Translations under genes and position numbers: made by a program
Notes under the pieces: generated by a model
Database searches by the model: none
Told to the model about the DNA's origin: nothing
Seen by the model: the letters and a program-made list of their open reading frames with translations, nothing else
Assembly: GCF_002811985.1 (NCBI RefSeq)
Contig: NZ_NPDU01000028.1
Coordinates: 1 to 60,785, forward strand
Length of the DNA stretch: 60,785 bases
From: Leptospira adleri
Lineage (GTDB): Bacteria; Spirochaetota; Leptospiria; Leptospirales; Leptospiraceae
Direction: 5' to 3'
Shown here: piece by piece, positions 36,304 through 44,575 of the stretch
Layout of the letters: each line of letters begins with the position of its first letter
How positions within the stretch are numbered: the first letter of the stretch is position 1

Positions 36304-38007
36304 TTAAACCGAACTCGAACGAGCATTCCAATCGGCGGTCAGTAAGGATTCTATTTGTTCCCAATCGGGAATAAGAATTGTTCCTCCGGAAAGCGTTGTG
36401 ATTCTTTTTAATCCGCCGAAAACTCTCTCCAATATGCGGTATCGAAACTTCTCCAGAGGAATTTCTTCGCGACTCGTGAAAGCATAAAGAATTTTTTCCT
36501 TTATAAGTTTTTGAAAAAGTTTTACTCCAATCGAGGATCGAACTCCCGCTTTTTCTAAAATCAAAAGTGTTTCCGAAAGGGAACACGTTTCTTTTTCAGG
36601 AATCTGCGCGCTCTTTAGGAAGTTTAAAATGCGGGTAACGATAAATAGAGAATAAATATCTTCTCTCTCAAAATGTTCGGAAGGAATCGCCATCGAAGTC
36701 AACCTGGAAAGAAATACGTCCGATTCGTTTCTGTCGGGAAAATCAGCGGCGATCGGAGAATTGGGCGTGAGATAAAAAAGTGAAGCTCCCATCAGAACCG
36801 GTTGTTCCGCGTTGAACTGAAGAGTTTGTATCATGGAATCCAAAGTTTCCATCGGCAGCCCGAGAATCTGATAAGATGTGATGTTAAAACCGAGAGCAAA
36901 CCCCTCCTGTACGATCTGCAGATATTTTTCGATCGTGTGCGGTCTTTTGGTGGTTTCTCTAACTAGTTTATCCGAGCTGACTAACGCAAGATTTAGATTG
37001 GTAAATCCGGCTTCCTTCATCAAATGCAAAAGTTCCGAGTCCAGGCTGATATAGGAAATTCCGTTCATCGCTACGAATTGAACGTCTTTTTGCGGGAAGG
37101 TCCGAATTAATTCTTCGCAGAGTTGTTTCATCTCCGGTTTGAAAAAGGTAAGGTTGTCGTCCTCAAAATCGAAAACTCTATAGCCGAGTTTATAAGATTC
37201 CTTGATTTCGTTTAACACGTTTTCGACGGTGTTTCTTCTATACTTGGTTCCGAATGTGGTATGAACCGAACAAAAACTGCATCGATGCGGACAACTTCTC
37301 GAGGTGATGATAAAACGCATCGGCTTTCCTTCGAAAAGATAGTGTTCTTTTGAAAGCGAAGATATATCCGGAGGTGCGAGTTCGCTGATCGAAAAGTTTT
37401 CTCCGATCGGATTGAGAATCATCTTTCCGTTTTCTTTCCATCCGAGAGAAGGAACGGTCGCATAACGTTTCTCGTTTTTGAATTCTTTCAGCAGATCGCA
37501 GATCGGTTTTTCACCTTCTCCTCGAATGATAAAGTCGACGTTCGGATCGGAAAGCATCAACTCCGGACAGGCCGAAACGTGAGAACCGCCCATAATAATC
37601 GGAACGTCCATAATTTCTTTGATCGTCGCCGCCGTTTTTAAGGCTTCCCGATAATAAGGCGAAAACAAAGACGATATTCCGATCAGATCCGGTCGAAGCA
37701 ATTCTGCTTCCTTGGCTATGTCTTCGTAAGACGCGCCGAAGCGAAAGTATTCGAAAAAAGTGGAGAACGGACTTTTATCCGCGACCGGATAATATTCTCT
37801 TAAGTACTTGAGTTCCTTAGGAACGGGAAGCGTTCTTCTTCCCGCAAGTTTGTTTCCGTTGCCTCTGTGAAAATCACGAATGATCACTTCGACATCCGGT
37901 AAGAATTTTTGTACGGCCCCCTTGAGATAACAAAGACCGATTGGTTGCAATCGGATATCAGTATCGTAAAAATCTTCCACCGGCGGTTGAATGAGCAAAA
38001 GCCGCAT
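36304..38007 (-). CDS. B12-binding-type radical SAM protein
   Basis: The 567-residue protein has an N-terminal cobalamin-binding-like Rossmann domain at about 1-175 (RLLLIQPPVEDF; DLIGISSLFSPYYREALKTA; PIIMGGSHVSACPELML). A radical SAM core follows at about 195-400 with the 4Fe-4S motif CPHRCSFC. The C-terminal 150 residues are helical and unassigned. Members of this class act as methyltransferases, cyclases or C-C bond enzymes on lipids, hopanoids and tetrapyrroles. The substrate is unknown; neighbours point to lipid chemistry. Confidence 0.88.
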   Translation of the reverse strand: MRLLLIQPPVEDFYDTDIRLQPIGLCYLKGAVQKFLPDVEVIIRDFHRGNGNKLAGRRTLPVPKELKYLREYYPVADKSPFSTFFEYFRFGASYEDIAKEAELLRPDLIGISSLFSPYYREALKTAATIKEIMDVPIIMGGSHVSACPELMLSDPNVDFIIRGEGEKPICDLLKEFKNEKRYATVPSLGWKENGKMILNPIGENFSISELAPPDISSLSKEHYLFEGKPMRFIITSRSCPHRCSFCSVHTTFGTKYRRNTVENVLNEIKESYKLGYRVFDFEDDNLTFFKPEMKQLCEELIRTFPQKDVQFVAMNGISYISLDSELLHLMKEAGFTNLNLALVSSDKLVRETTKRPHTIEKYLQIVQEGFALGFNITSYQILGLPMETLDSMIQTLQFNAEQPVLMGASLFYLTPNSPIAADFPDRNESDVFLSRLTSMAIPSEHFEREDIYSLFIVTRILNFLKSAQIPEKETCSLSETLLILEKAGVRSSIGVKLFQKLIKEKILYAFTSREEIPLEKFRYRILERVFGGLKRITTLSGGTILIPDWEQIESLLTADWNARSSSV

Positions 38008-38140
38008 GACACCATAGAAACCGAAACGACTTCAAGAGCAAGCGACTTCGGTCGGAGCGAAAGCTCTATTCCTGAATTTTATACATTGACCGAAGAGTGA
38101 TTTCGGATTATAATGCGCGAGCGTGAAAGGAGAAGCGGAA

Positions 38141-39400
38141 ATGCCTTACAAACCTACGAAGCCTGCGATGGATCTGAGTAAACTTTTGGTGAAACTTGCT
38201 AAAGACACTTCAGTAGGAACTTTGGAAGGAGTTCGCTCGATTTTGACCGAATCCTTCGATTGGTCTTCTAAGCAGCTCTCTCAACTTTCGGACATTCCTC
38301 TGATTCAAGATACGAGCTTCGCCGAGTTTCTTTCTAAGTCCGGAGAATCTCTGAAAAGCGCCGGTGAAAAAACGGAACAAGGACTTACTCAGGCGCTCGC
38401 TTCCACCGCAAAAGCGATGCACCAAGCGTTAGACGCGCTTGATATGGCGGACGTTGTTGTTAAACGAACTCTTTTCGAAAATATTCCCGTTTCCAGCATC
38501 GTCGGGGAATCCTTTGCCGGGATGGTCACCACTTCTCACATTAAAGCGTCCTTTCGTATCAACGGAGCCGATGTCGGTTATCAAGACGTCATAGACGATT
38601 GGAAAAAATCCGAACTTCCTCATCTGATACTTTGTATTCCCGGACTTTTTTGCGACGAAGGGTTATGGAATGCGAAGGGAGAGGTCCCCATTTCCGAAAC
38701 TATGAAAGAATCCGGATACTACCCGGTCTATCTTCGATTCAATCCGGGGATTCACATTTCCACCAACGCAAGCGCGATGTTGGATCTTTTGAAGCCTCTG
38801 TTGAATTCTCCGGAACTTTCCGGAAATACGTTAGACGTCATTTCTTATAGTCAAGGCGGTCTGATTTTTAGAAGCGCTCTCTATCAATCAAAACAAAAGG
38901 ACGGCGACTTCGGAAAAAGAATAAGACACGCGCTTGTAATCAATTCTCCCGACGGCGGTTCTTACATTGAAAAGATAGGTTTTTGGCTCGGGTTGGGTGC
39001 GGAATCGCTTCCGATCCTTCCGGTGAGCATCGTCGGTTTTATCGGAAATCAGAGAAGCGACGCGATCAAGGATCTTTCTCACGGAATCATCCGAGAGGAG
39101 GATTGGATTCAAAACAAACAGATTGAGAGATACGTAAACGATTCTTATTTTGGAGAATTGGACGATATCGACGCGACTCAGATTTACAGTCTTGTTACGG
39201 AAGAAGAATCCAAATGGTCCTCTTGGATCGGCGACGGGATCGTAGAAAAACCTAGTCTCACTTTGTTAAGCGACAAGGTCTTTCGGAAAAAATCGAATCC
39301 GACGTCCAGAGTGTTTTGTCTTATGGAAACCTCCCACTATCAAGTGATCACACATCCGCGGACAAAAGAAATTTTAAAGAACGTTTTGAAAAAACACTGA
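38141..39400 (+). CDS. Lipase-like alpha/beta hydrolase
   Basis: The 419-residue protein has an N-terminal helical region of about 110 residues and an alpha/beta-hydrolase domain. The domain opens with LILCIPGLFCDEGLWN (oxyanion side) and has the nucleophile elbow VISYSQGGLIFRSAL (Ser in GxSxG-like YSQGG). The His is probably in ETSHYQVITHP near the C-terminus. I chose the ATG at 38141 because AAGGAG lies 8 bases upstream; a GTG at 38123 is in frame but has no such site. No signal peptide is seen. It is divergent from the radical SAM gene. Confidence 0.87.
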   Translation: MPYKPTKPAMDLSKLLVKLAKDTSVGTLEGVRSILTESFDWSSKQLSQLSDIPLIQDTSFAEFLSKSGESLKSAGEKTEQGLTQALASTAKAMHQALDALDMADVVVKRTLFENIPVSSIVGESFAGMVTTSHIKASFRINGADVGYQDVIDDWKKSELPHLILCIPGLFCDEGLWNAKGEVPISETMKESGYYPVYLRFNPGIHISTNASAMLDLLKPLLNSPELSGNTLDVISYSQGGLIFRSALYQSKQKDGDFGKRIRHALVINSPDGGSYIEKIGFWLGLGAESLPILPVSIVGFIGNQRSDAIKDLSHGIIREEDWIQNKQIERYVNDSYFGELDDIDATQIYSLVTEEESKWSSWIGDGIVEKPSLTLLSDKVFRKKSNPTSRVFCLMETSHYQVITHPRTKEILKNVLKKH

Positions 39401-39416
39401 AGCCGCTTTTTCTTTT

Positions 39417-39441
39417 TAGGAATGAGTTGCTTCCATTCCTA
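39417..39441. repeat. 8-bp inverted repeat between lipase and GyrI-like genes
   Basis: TAGGAATG and CATTCCTA form perfect arms around a 9-base loop, 45 bases before the GyrI-like start. No U-run follows, so an operator or leader structure is more likely than a terminator. Confidence 0.4.
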
Positions 39442-39485
39442 GTCCGAGTTGTTTATGAATGTAATAAAAAAAATCGGGAAAATAA

Positions 39486-39965
39486 ATGAGTTTAGATATC
39501 GTTTCTAAGGAAGAAATTCAAGTTATCGGAATTTCGGAAGTTACCAACAATCAAGATGAAATGTCCGGAACCGGAAAGATCGGCGGACTTTGGAATCGTT
39601 TTTTTGCGGATGGAATTTTGGACAAAATTCCTAACAAAAAAGAACCCGCGAATATTTTTGCGGTTTATACCGACTATGAATTGGATGAAACAGGAAATTA
39701 TAGAATTCTAATCGGAGCCGAGGTTAAGGACGTAAGCTCCGTACCGGAAGGAATGATTTTGCGCAAGATTCCGAAGGGAAGTTATTCTAAGTTCACAAGC
39801 GGGAACGGAAAGATCGCTGAAGTTGCGGTTGCGGTCTGGCAAAAAATTTGGGCAAACGTCGAACTAAAATCGAAAAGGGCTTATTTAGCCGACTATGAAC
39901 TTTACGACCAACGATCTTCAAATCCGGAAACCGCTCAAATCGACGTTTTTATCGGTGTAAAATAG
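39486..39965 (+). CDS. GyrI-like small-molecule-binding protein
   Basis: The 159-residue cytosolic protein matches the GyrI-like/AraC effector-binding fold. It has a duplicated SHS2-type beta-alpha-beta layout with IFAVYTDYELDETGNYRILI and MILRKIPKGSYSKFTS strands, and an acidic pocket residue in the C-terminal IDVFIGVK. It lacks a DNA-binding domain. Standalone members bind or hydrolyse small hydrophobic or cationic compounds. It may follow the lipase gene in a transcript, although the 85-base gap contains an inverted repeat. Confidence 0.82.
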   Translation: MSLDIVSKEEIQVIGISEVTNNQDEMSGTGKIGGLWNRFFADGILDKIPNKKEPANIFAVYTDYELDETGNYRILIGAEVKDVSSVPEGMILRKIPKGSYSKFTSGNGKIAEVAVAVWQKIWANVELKSKRAYLADYELYDQRSSNPETAQIDVFIGVK

Positions 39966-40051
39966 ATCTAAAGTTTGGAGTTTCAAAATTGAAATTCTTT
40001 TTTAGACCCCGAACGATGTGGCGAAAACAAATCGGATCGTGATCGATCTGT

Positions 40052-40092
40052 CGACCATTGCATCTTTATACTTCGGAAAGACGCAATGGTCG
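40052..40092. terminator. Inverted repeat between convergent genes
   Basis: CGACCATTGC (40052-40061) is exactly complementary to GCAATGGTCG (40083-40092), with a 21-base loop. It lies in the 197-base gap between the convergent GyrI-like and ABA4-like genes. No clear U-run follows immediately, so it is only a candidate terminator. Confidence 0.5.
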
Positions 40093-40162
40093 TTGAGCTT
40101 GCGGTTTCATTCTATTTCGCATAACGTGTTTCGCGAAGAACGTTGCGAAGGTGCGACTTTTT

Positions 40163-40603
40163 TTATCCGAAAGGCTGATCCGATAAGATCGGTTTTTTAA
40201 GAATCAGCCTTAACAATAGATAACTGAGAAGTCCTAACGGCCCGAATAAAAAAGTCGCGATCTGACAAGGAATCACAAACCAGCGCGAAATTCCCAATTT
40301 CTGCGCGTTGGCGCTTTCCCAGGTTCCCACAAAAAGATCGAAGGCGAGATAATGGATCCAGCCGGCGACCAACACGGTCGGGTTCTGAAATAAAAGCGTA
40401 ACACCTTCTAAGGATCCGAAGCTGCCTTGCGTTTTTCCGAAACCGGATATTAGCAAGAAAGAATATAGTCCTCCGAACAAAAATGTGCCGAGGATTCCGG
40501 TTGTGATCCAACTTGTGTACTTCCAGTTAGGAAAAACGATCAGAAGAATCCATCCCGCCAGTGCGACATTGTTTACAATTTTGAAAAGTAACGATAGTTC
40601 CAC
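40163..40603 (-). CDS. ABA4-like (DUF4281) membrane protein
   Basis: The 146-residue protein has four membrane helices and family residues in NPTVLVAGWIHYLAFDLFVG and a QIATFLFGPLGLLSYLLLR end. ABA4 homologues in plants are tied to neoxanthin formation; the bacterial function is unknown. The start is GTG at 40603, supported by a strong AAAGGAGC site 7 bases upstream. Only 2 bases separate it from the upstream membrane protein gene, so they form an operon that the divergent TetR probably controls. Confidence 0.8.
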   Translation of the reverse strand: MELSLLFKIVNNVALAGWILLIVFPNWKYTSWITTGILGTFLFGGLYSFLLISGFGKTQGSFGSLEGVTLLFQNPTVLVAGWIHYLAFDLFVGTWESANAQKLGISRWFVIPCQIATFLFGPLGLLSYLLLRLILKKPILSDQPFG

Positions 40604-40605
40604 GA

Positions 40606-41553
40606 TTATGCTCCTTTTATCGAGGTCTTGAGGACTTTTTTAGAAAAAAACGGAACGATAAAACTTCCCAACATCCCGATGGTACAGATATAAAATCCGA
40701 TTTGAATTTTGATCGAGGGATTTAAGAGACTTTCCCCGTCAAGGGCCTGCGCGGTAAGAATTAAAATTAATCCGATTAAGAATACGGAAAAATTCCGAAT
40801 AGATCTTACAATATTCATTTCCGAAATATGCAAACTTCCTAATATTACTGCGAGCATCGGTATCAACTGCATCGCGTGAATTCCAATGAAGTGCGGGATT
40901 CTCATATCTCCCGCGATCGTACTCCAGCCTAAGACCGGCAAGCCGGGTCCTCCGTCTTCCGCTCCGAAGGTATGTCCCCCGTTCGCCTTTAAGATTCCTA
41001 ATTTCATCGCTTCGATCTGGTCGGGTCTTGGGGCCGTCATAAAAAAACCGAGAATCATTCCTAATGCCGCGATGCCCATTCCCCAGCGAAAGGATTCCAA
41101 CAGCGATTTATTTTCGATTTTTTGGCGGAACAGATAAAATGCGATTACTATATGAGCAAACCATAAAATAGTAATTGCGGTTCCCATAATGCTAAAAATC
41201 ATTCCGTTTAACGGAGACGTTATGTTGAAGTGGCTCGACTCGCCGCGGAATGCCTGTCCGTAGATCGCTAAATTTTCGATCGTTAGCATGATCGTGATGA
41301 TCCAGGAAAGTCTTCGAACCGCTTTTTCCTTTCCTCGGATATATTGAAGAATCCAAACGAGAGTAAAAGAATACGTGGAAGTGGAAAGCGCGAACTTAAT
41401 CGGCTTGAGCCAAATCGGCGAGTTTGTGACCTGCCTCGGGTCGATTAATAACGCTGGAATGAGGATAAAAAGGCTGATAGCGACTATAATACCGTTCCAA
41501 AATAAGGGAGGATTTGTCTCAGCCTGTTGAAAGAATTTGCTCACGATTCTCAT
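40606..41553 (-). CDS. Multi-pass membrane protein of unknown function
   Basis: The 315-residue product has about eight hydrophobic segments and a conserved-looking polar stretch GGHTFGAEDGGPGLPVLGW in the middle, followed by MRIPHFIGIHAMQLIP. I do not recognise a named family. The start is ATG at 41553, with AGAGG 5 bases upstream; the frame extends to 41652 but that extension would run across the TetR operator. It is the first gene of an operon with the ABA4-like gene, divergent from a TetR gene across a perfect operator. Confidence 0.75.
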   Translation of the reverse strand: MRIVSKFFQQAETNPPLFWNGIIVAISLFILIPALLIDPRQVTNSPIWLKPIKFALSTSTYSFTLVWILQYIRGKEKAVRRLSWIITIMLTIENLAIYGQAFRGESSHFNITSPLNGMIFSIMGTAITILWFAHIVIAFYLFRQKIENKSLLESFRWGMGIAALGMILGFFMTAPRPDQIEAMKLGILKANGGHTFGAEDGGPGLPVLGWSTIAGDMRIPHFIGIHAMQLIPMLAVILGSLHISEMNIVRSIRNFSVFLIGLILILTAQALDGESLLNPSIKIQIGFYICTIGMLGSFIVPFFSKKVLKTSIKGA

Positions 41554-41608
41554 AAAACCTCTAAAAAGGGGGTTGACCCCTTTGATTTCTATGTTATCAC
41601 TGTAAACA

Positions 41609-41633
41609 TATATGTTGATTCTGTCAACATATA
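41609..41633. promoter_or_regulatory. Perfect 10-bp-arm operator between tetR and the membrane operon
   Basis: TATATGTTGA-TTCTG-TCAACATATA is a perfect palindrome with a 5-base spacer. A half-site TCAACAT recurs at about 41646-41652, right before the tetR start, and AACATATATGTT (41605-41616) overlaps as a further palindrome. It lies between the divergent start codons at 41553 and 41655, so one regulator bound here can control both directions. Confidence 0.82.
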
Positions 41634-41654
41634 AAGTAGCCACCGTCAACATTT

Positions 41655-42305
41655 ATGAAAAAGAAAATTCCATCTAAAAAGAAAGTTTTGGAAAAGCAGA
41701 CTTCGGATTCTTATCATCACGGAGATCTCAAAAAGGCGATCATTCTCAAATCCGAAGAAATTTTGGAAAAGACGGGAATCGAAGGTTTAAGTCTTCGAGA
41801 TATCGCCGCCGATTTGGGAGTTAGTCACGCCGCGCCTTACAGACATTTTCCTAAAAAGGTAGATCTTCTTTTTAATCTTGCGATTCGAGGTTTTGCGGAT
41901 CTTGCGGAACAAATGCGTCTCGCATGGGATAGCAGCGAAGATCCGGTGGAAAGACTTCGTTCCTCCGGAACACGTTATGTGAAACTGGCACTCAAACATC
42001 CTAGGAGAACCGAACTCATGTTTGGCGGTACTCTTGCTTGTGAAGCCGAAGTTCCGGAAGAACTTCAGTCGATCAGCAAAGAATCTTTTATGGGCCTTTT
42101 TAAAATCATCGAAGACGGACAGAGCAAAGGAGTTTTTCGAGACGGCGACACTCTAGGTTTGTCTTTTACTCTCTGGAGTCTCGTTCACGGATTTGCGGTT
42201 TTGACCAACGGAAAACAGATTCCTCCGCAAGTGTTTCAAGAACGTTCTTTGGATACGATTTTAGAATCTTCGCTTTCCTCCATTCTCGAAGGCGTCGTTC
42301 TTTGA
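41655..42305 (+). CDS. TetR-family transcriptional regulator
   Basis: The 216-residue product has a basic N-terminal stretch and a TetR helix-turn-helix at about 20-65 (SYHHGDLKKAIILKSEEILE; LSLRDIAADLGVSHAAPYRH, then FPKKVDLLFNLA). A C-terminal domain with a TetR_C_33 (WHG)-type pattern follows (LWSLVHGFAVLTNGK). No Shine-Dalgarno site is obvious before the ATG, and the half-operator lies immediately upstream, so the message may be leaderless or weakly translated. It is inferred to repress itself and the divergent membrane-protein operon. Confidence 0.9.
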   Translation: MKKKIPSKKKVLEKQTSDSYHHGDLKKAIILKSEEILEKTGIEGLSLRDIAADLGVSHAAPYRHFPKKVDLLFNLAIRGFADLAEQMRLAWDSSEDPVERLRSSGTRYVKLALKHPRRTELMFGGTLACEAEVPEELQSISKESFMGLFKIIEDGQSKGVFRDGDTLGLSFTLWSLVHGFAVLTNGKQIPPQVFQERSLDTILESSLSSILEGVVL

Positions 42306-42383
42306 GGTTCGTTTTTATTTTTCGAGAAAAGACTTGTAAGCAATTTTCATTCTTATTCAGTGAAGTCGTTTAGGAATTGAAGA

Positions 42384-43676
42384 ATGAAAATTACAAAAAT
42401 CAAATGGATCCTTCTTGGGAGCGCGTTTCTCCTTTCACTTTTTTTATTTTTTATAAAACCCAGGGACTTGGGAAAACAGTACGACTCTTATTTCCGAATT
42501 CTAAACGAAGAATTAAAAGCACACGGCCCCGGGAAACCCGTACTTCTGCTCGACCTGGATCGTCTGGACGAGAATCTAAGAATTCTCAAACAGAATCTTA
42601 CGCCTCCCTTACACTATCGAATCGTCGTGAAATCTCTTCCTTCTTTGGATCTGCTTCGATATATCGTACGTTCCACCGGCAGCGATCGGCTGATGGTTTT
42701 TCATTCCGGAGACCTTGTGATGCTTTTGGGAGATCCTGAATTTAAGAATTTCGACATTCTTCTGGGCAAACCGATGCCGCTTAACGCACTCAAAGACATC
42801 CTTTCCAGAACGAACGCATCCGATTTTCAAAAAATTCATTGGCTCGTTGATACTTCGGAAAGATTAAACGAATACCTTCGGTTTGCGAAAAGTGAAAATC
42901 TAAAACTCTCCGTAAATTTAGAAATCGATATCGGACTTCATAGAGGAGGTTTTCCGGATCCAAATACGATTCTTCCATCATTGGAATTGATAAAAAACCA
43001 ATCCCGGCACCTTCAATTTTCAGGTTTTATGGGATATGAACCGCACGTCGCTTCCGTTCCCGTTATTTTCGGAGATAAAAACGAAGCGATTCGGAAATCA
43101 TTAAAGGATTCTCTGGAAGTATATTCAACTTTTATCAAGTTCTCTAAGGAGAAATATCCGGATCTTTTCGGAAAGGAAACCATTCGGAACGGAGGAGGAA
43201 GTAAGACATACCGTTTTTACCAGAAATTCGGAAACGAAATCGTAAACGACGTTTCGGTAGGTTCGGCGTTAGTAAAACCTACCGACTTCGATGTAGTCAG
43301 TTTGGAGGAACATTCTCCCGCAGTTTTTATCGCGGCTCCGATTTTGAAAAGAATCGAAGGCACTAAAATTCCTTTTCTGGAATCGTTTTCTTTTTTGTTT
43401 CCTCTCTGGGATCCCAATCAACAACTTACTTATTTCACGTATGGCGGAGCATTCTCGGCAAAAAAAGAATCTCCTTCGGGTCTTCAGGATAATTCCCTTT
43501 TTGGAATTAGTACGAATCAGGGAATTCTAAACGGTTCTTTTCAAACGGGACTCTTTCCGAACGACTTCGTGTTTTTCAGGCCGACACAAAGTGAAAAGGT
43601 TATGGCGGAATTGGGTGAAATTCATCTCATCCGCAAAGGCAGACTTTCGGGAAAATGGAAAACGTTTGTGAATTGA
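42384..43676 (+). CDS. Alanine-racemase-fold PLP protein with N-terminal membrane anchor
   Basis: The 430-residue protein has one N-terminal hydrophobic segment (ILLGSAFLLSLFLFFI) and then a PLP-dependent TIM barrel of the alanine racemase/D-threonine aldolase (DSD1-like) group. The first strand reads VLLLDLDRLDENLRIL and the PLP Lys should be in YRIVVKSLPSLDLL near 76. The C-terminal D-threonine-aldolase-like domain contains candidate metal-site residues. The anchor places the enzyme at the membrane, possibly facing the periplasm, which is unusual for this fold. The reaction, probably on a D-hydroxy amino acid, is not established. Confidence 0.82.
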   Translation: MKITKIKWILLGSAFLLSLFLFFIKPRDLGKQYDSYFRILNEELKAHGPGKPVLLLDLDRLDENLRILKQNLTPPLHYRIVVKSLPSLDLLRYIVRSTGSDRLMVFHSGDLVMLLGDPEFKNFDILLGKPMPLNALKDILSRTNASDFQKIHWLVDTSERLNEYLRFAKSENLKLSVNLEIDIGLHRGGFPDPNTILPSLELIKNQSRHLQFSGFMGYEPHVASVPVIFGDKNEAIRKSLKDSLEVYSTFIKFSKEKYPDLFGKETIRNGGGSKTYRFYQKFGNEIVNDVSVGSALVKPTDFDVVSLEEHSPAVFIAAPILKRIEGTKIPFLESFSFLFPLWDPNQQLTYFTYGGAFSAKKESPSGLQDNSLFGISTNQGILNGSFQTGLFPNDFVFFRPTQSEKVMAELGEIHLIRKGRLSGKWKTFVN

Positions 43677-43803
43677 TGTTTTATTAAGAATTTAGAATAT
43701 TGTTGAAAGGAAGAATCGAACGTCTGAGCTCGGTCGGTTTTTGAAATCGGAATCTTCTTTCGGATGATTCTTACCTTGCGAACGGAAAACATAGGAACTA
43801 ACA

Positions 43804-44253
43804 ATGTGGAATATTAGAGAAGCTGCAATTACGGATTTGGATCAAGTCGCTCGTCTTTTCGACGAATACCGTCAGTTTTATAAAAAAGAATCGGATCTTT
43901 CCGGCGCTTCAAAATTTATCCGGGAAAGAGTTTTAAAGGGAGAATCCAGGATCTACGTCGCCGTGGACGACGATGAGAAACGCTTTTACGGGTTTACCCA
44001 ATTGTATCCCTCTTTTACCTCCCTTTCCATGAAACGAATTTGGATTTTGAACGATCTTTTTGTTCGGCCGGAATTCAGGAAACAAGGAGTTGCAAAGGCT
44101 TTGATCGAACGAACGACGACTTTAGCGAGAAGTATGGACGCGAAGTATGTTTCGCTTTCCACTGCGATCGATAATAAGAATGCGCAGAAACTGTATGAGT
44201 CTCTTGGTTTTATCAGAGATGAGGAATTCTATCATTATTCGCTTATCGTTTGA
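43804..44253 (+). CDS. GNAT-family N-acetyltransferase
   Basis: The 149-residue cytosolic protein shows the GNAT fold in order. The N-terminal IREAAITDLDQVARLFDEYR is followed by strand 4 IWILNDLFVRPEFR and the acetyl-CoA-binding loop RKQGVAKALIERT. A C-terminal NAQKLYESLGFIRDEEFYHY completes the domain. The acceptor (amino acid, polyamine, ribosomal protein or drug) cannot be told from sequence. It stands alone, with ATG following AGGAACTAACA. Confidence 0.9.
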   Translation: MWNIREAAITDLDQVARLFDEYRQFYKKESDLSGASKFIRERVLKGESRIYVAVDDDEKRFYGFTQLYPSFTSLSMKRIWILNDLFVRPEFRKQGVAKALIERTTTLARSMDAKYVSLSTAIDNKNAQKLYESLGFIRDEEFYHYSLIV

Positions 44254-44319
44254 TCTCCCTTTTTCTGAGCGGAAGTTTTTGGGAATCGACAAAACGTTCC
44301 GCTTTGATCGGATAGATCC

Positions 44320-44529
44320 GTGACTGAAATGGATTCTTTAAAATTGAAAGTCGTTCACAAACCCTGTCCTCGTTGCGGATCTCAATTCGAGTGCGGGGCC
44401 GCGGCTCTTACCTGCGATTGTTTTTCCGTAAGTCTTTCTCCGAAAACGAAAGATTTTATTCGGGAAAATTACCGGGATTGCCTTTGTGTTTCTTGTTTGC
44501 TCGAGTTAAATTCTCAAAATCCGGAATAG
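44320..44529 (+). CDS. Small Cys-rich CWC-type protein
   Basis: The 69-residue protein has about eight Cys in the arrangement CPRCGSQFECGAAA...CDCF...CLCVSCLLEL, like the Cys_rich_CWC family, and probably binds metal. I used the GTG at 44320; an ATG at 44329 three codons in is an equally possible start, and neither has a strong ribosome-binding site. The next gene on the opposite strand ends 47 bases away. The function is unknown. Confidence 0.7.
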   Translation: MTEMDSLKLKVVHKPCPRCGSQFECGAAALTCDCFSVSLSPKTKDFIRENYRDCLCVSCLLELNSQNPE

Positions 44530-44575
44530 TAAAAGCGGTTTCGAAACCGGTCTTACCGAAACAAATTCAAAAATT

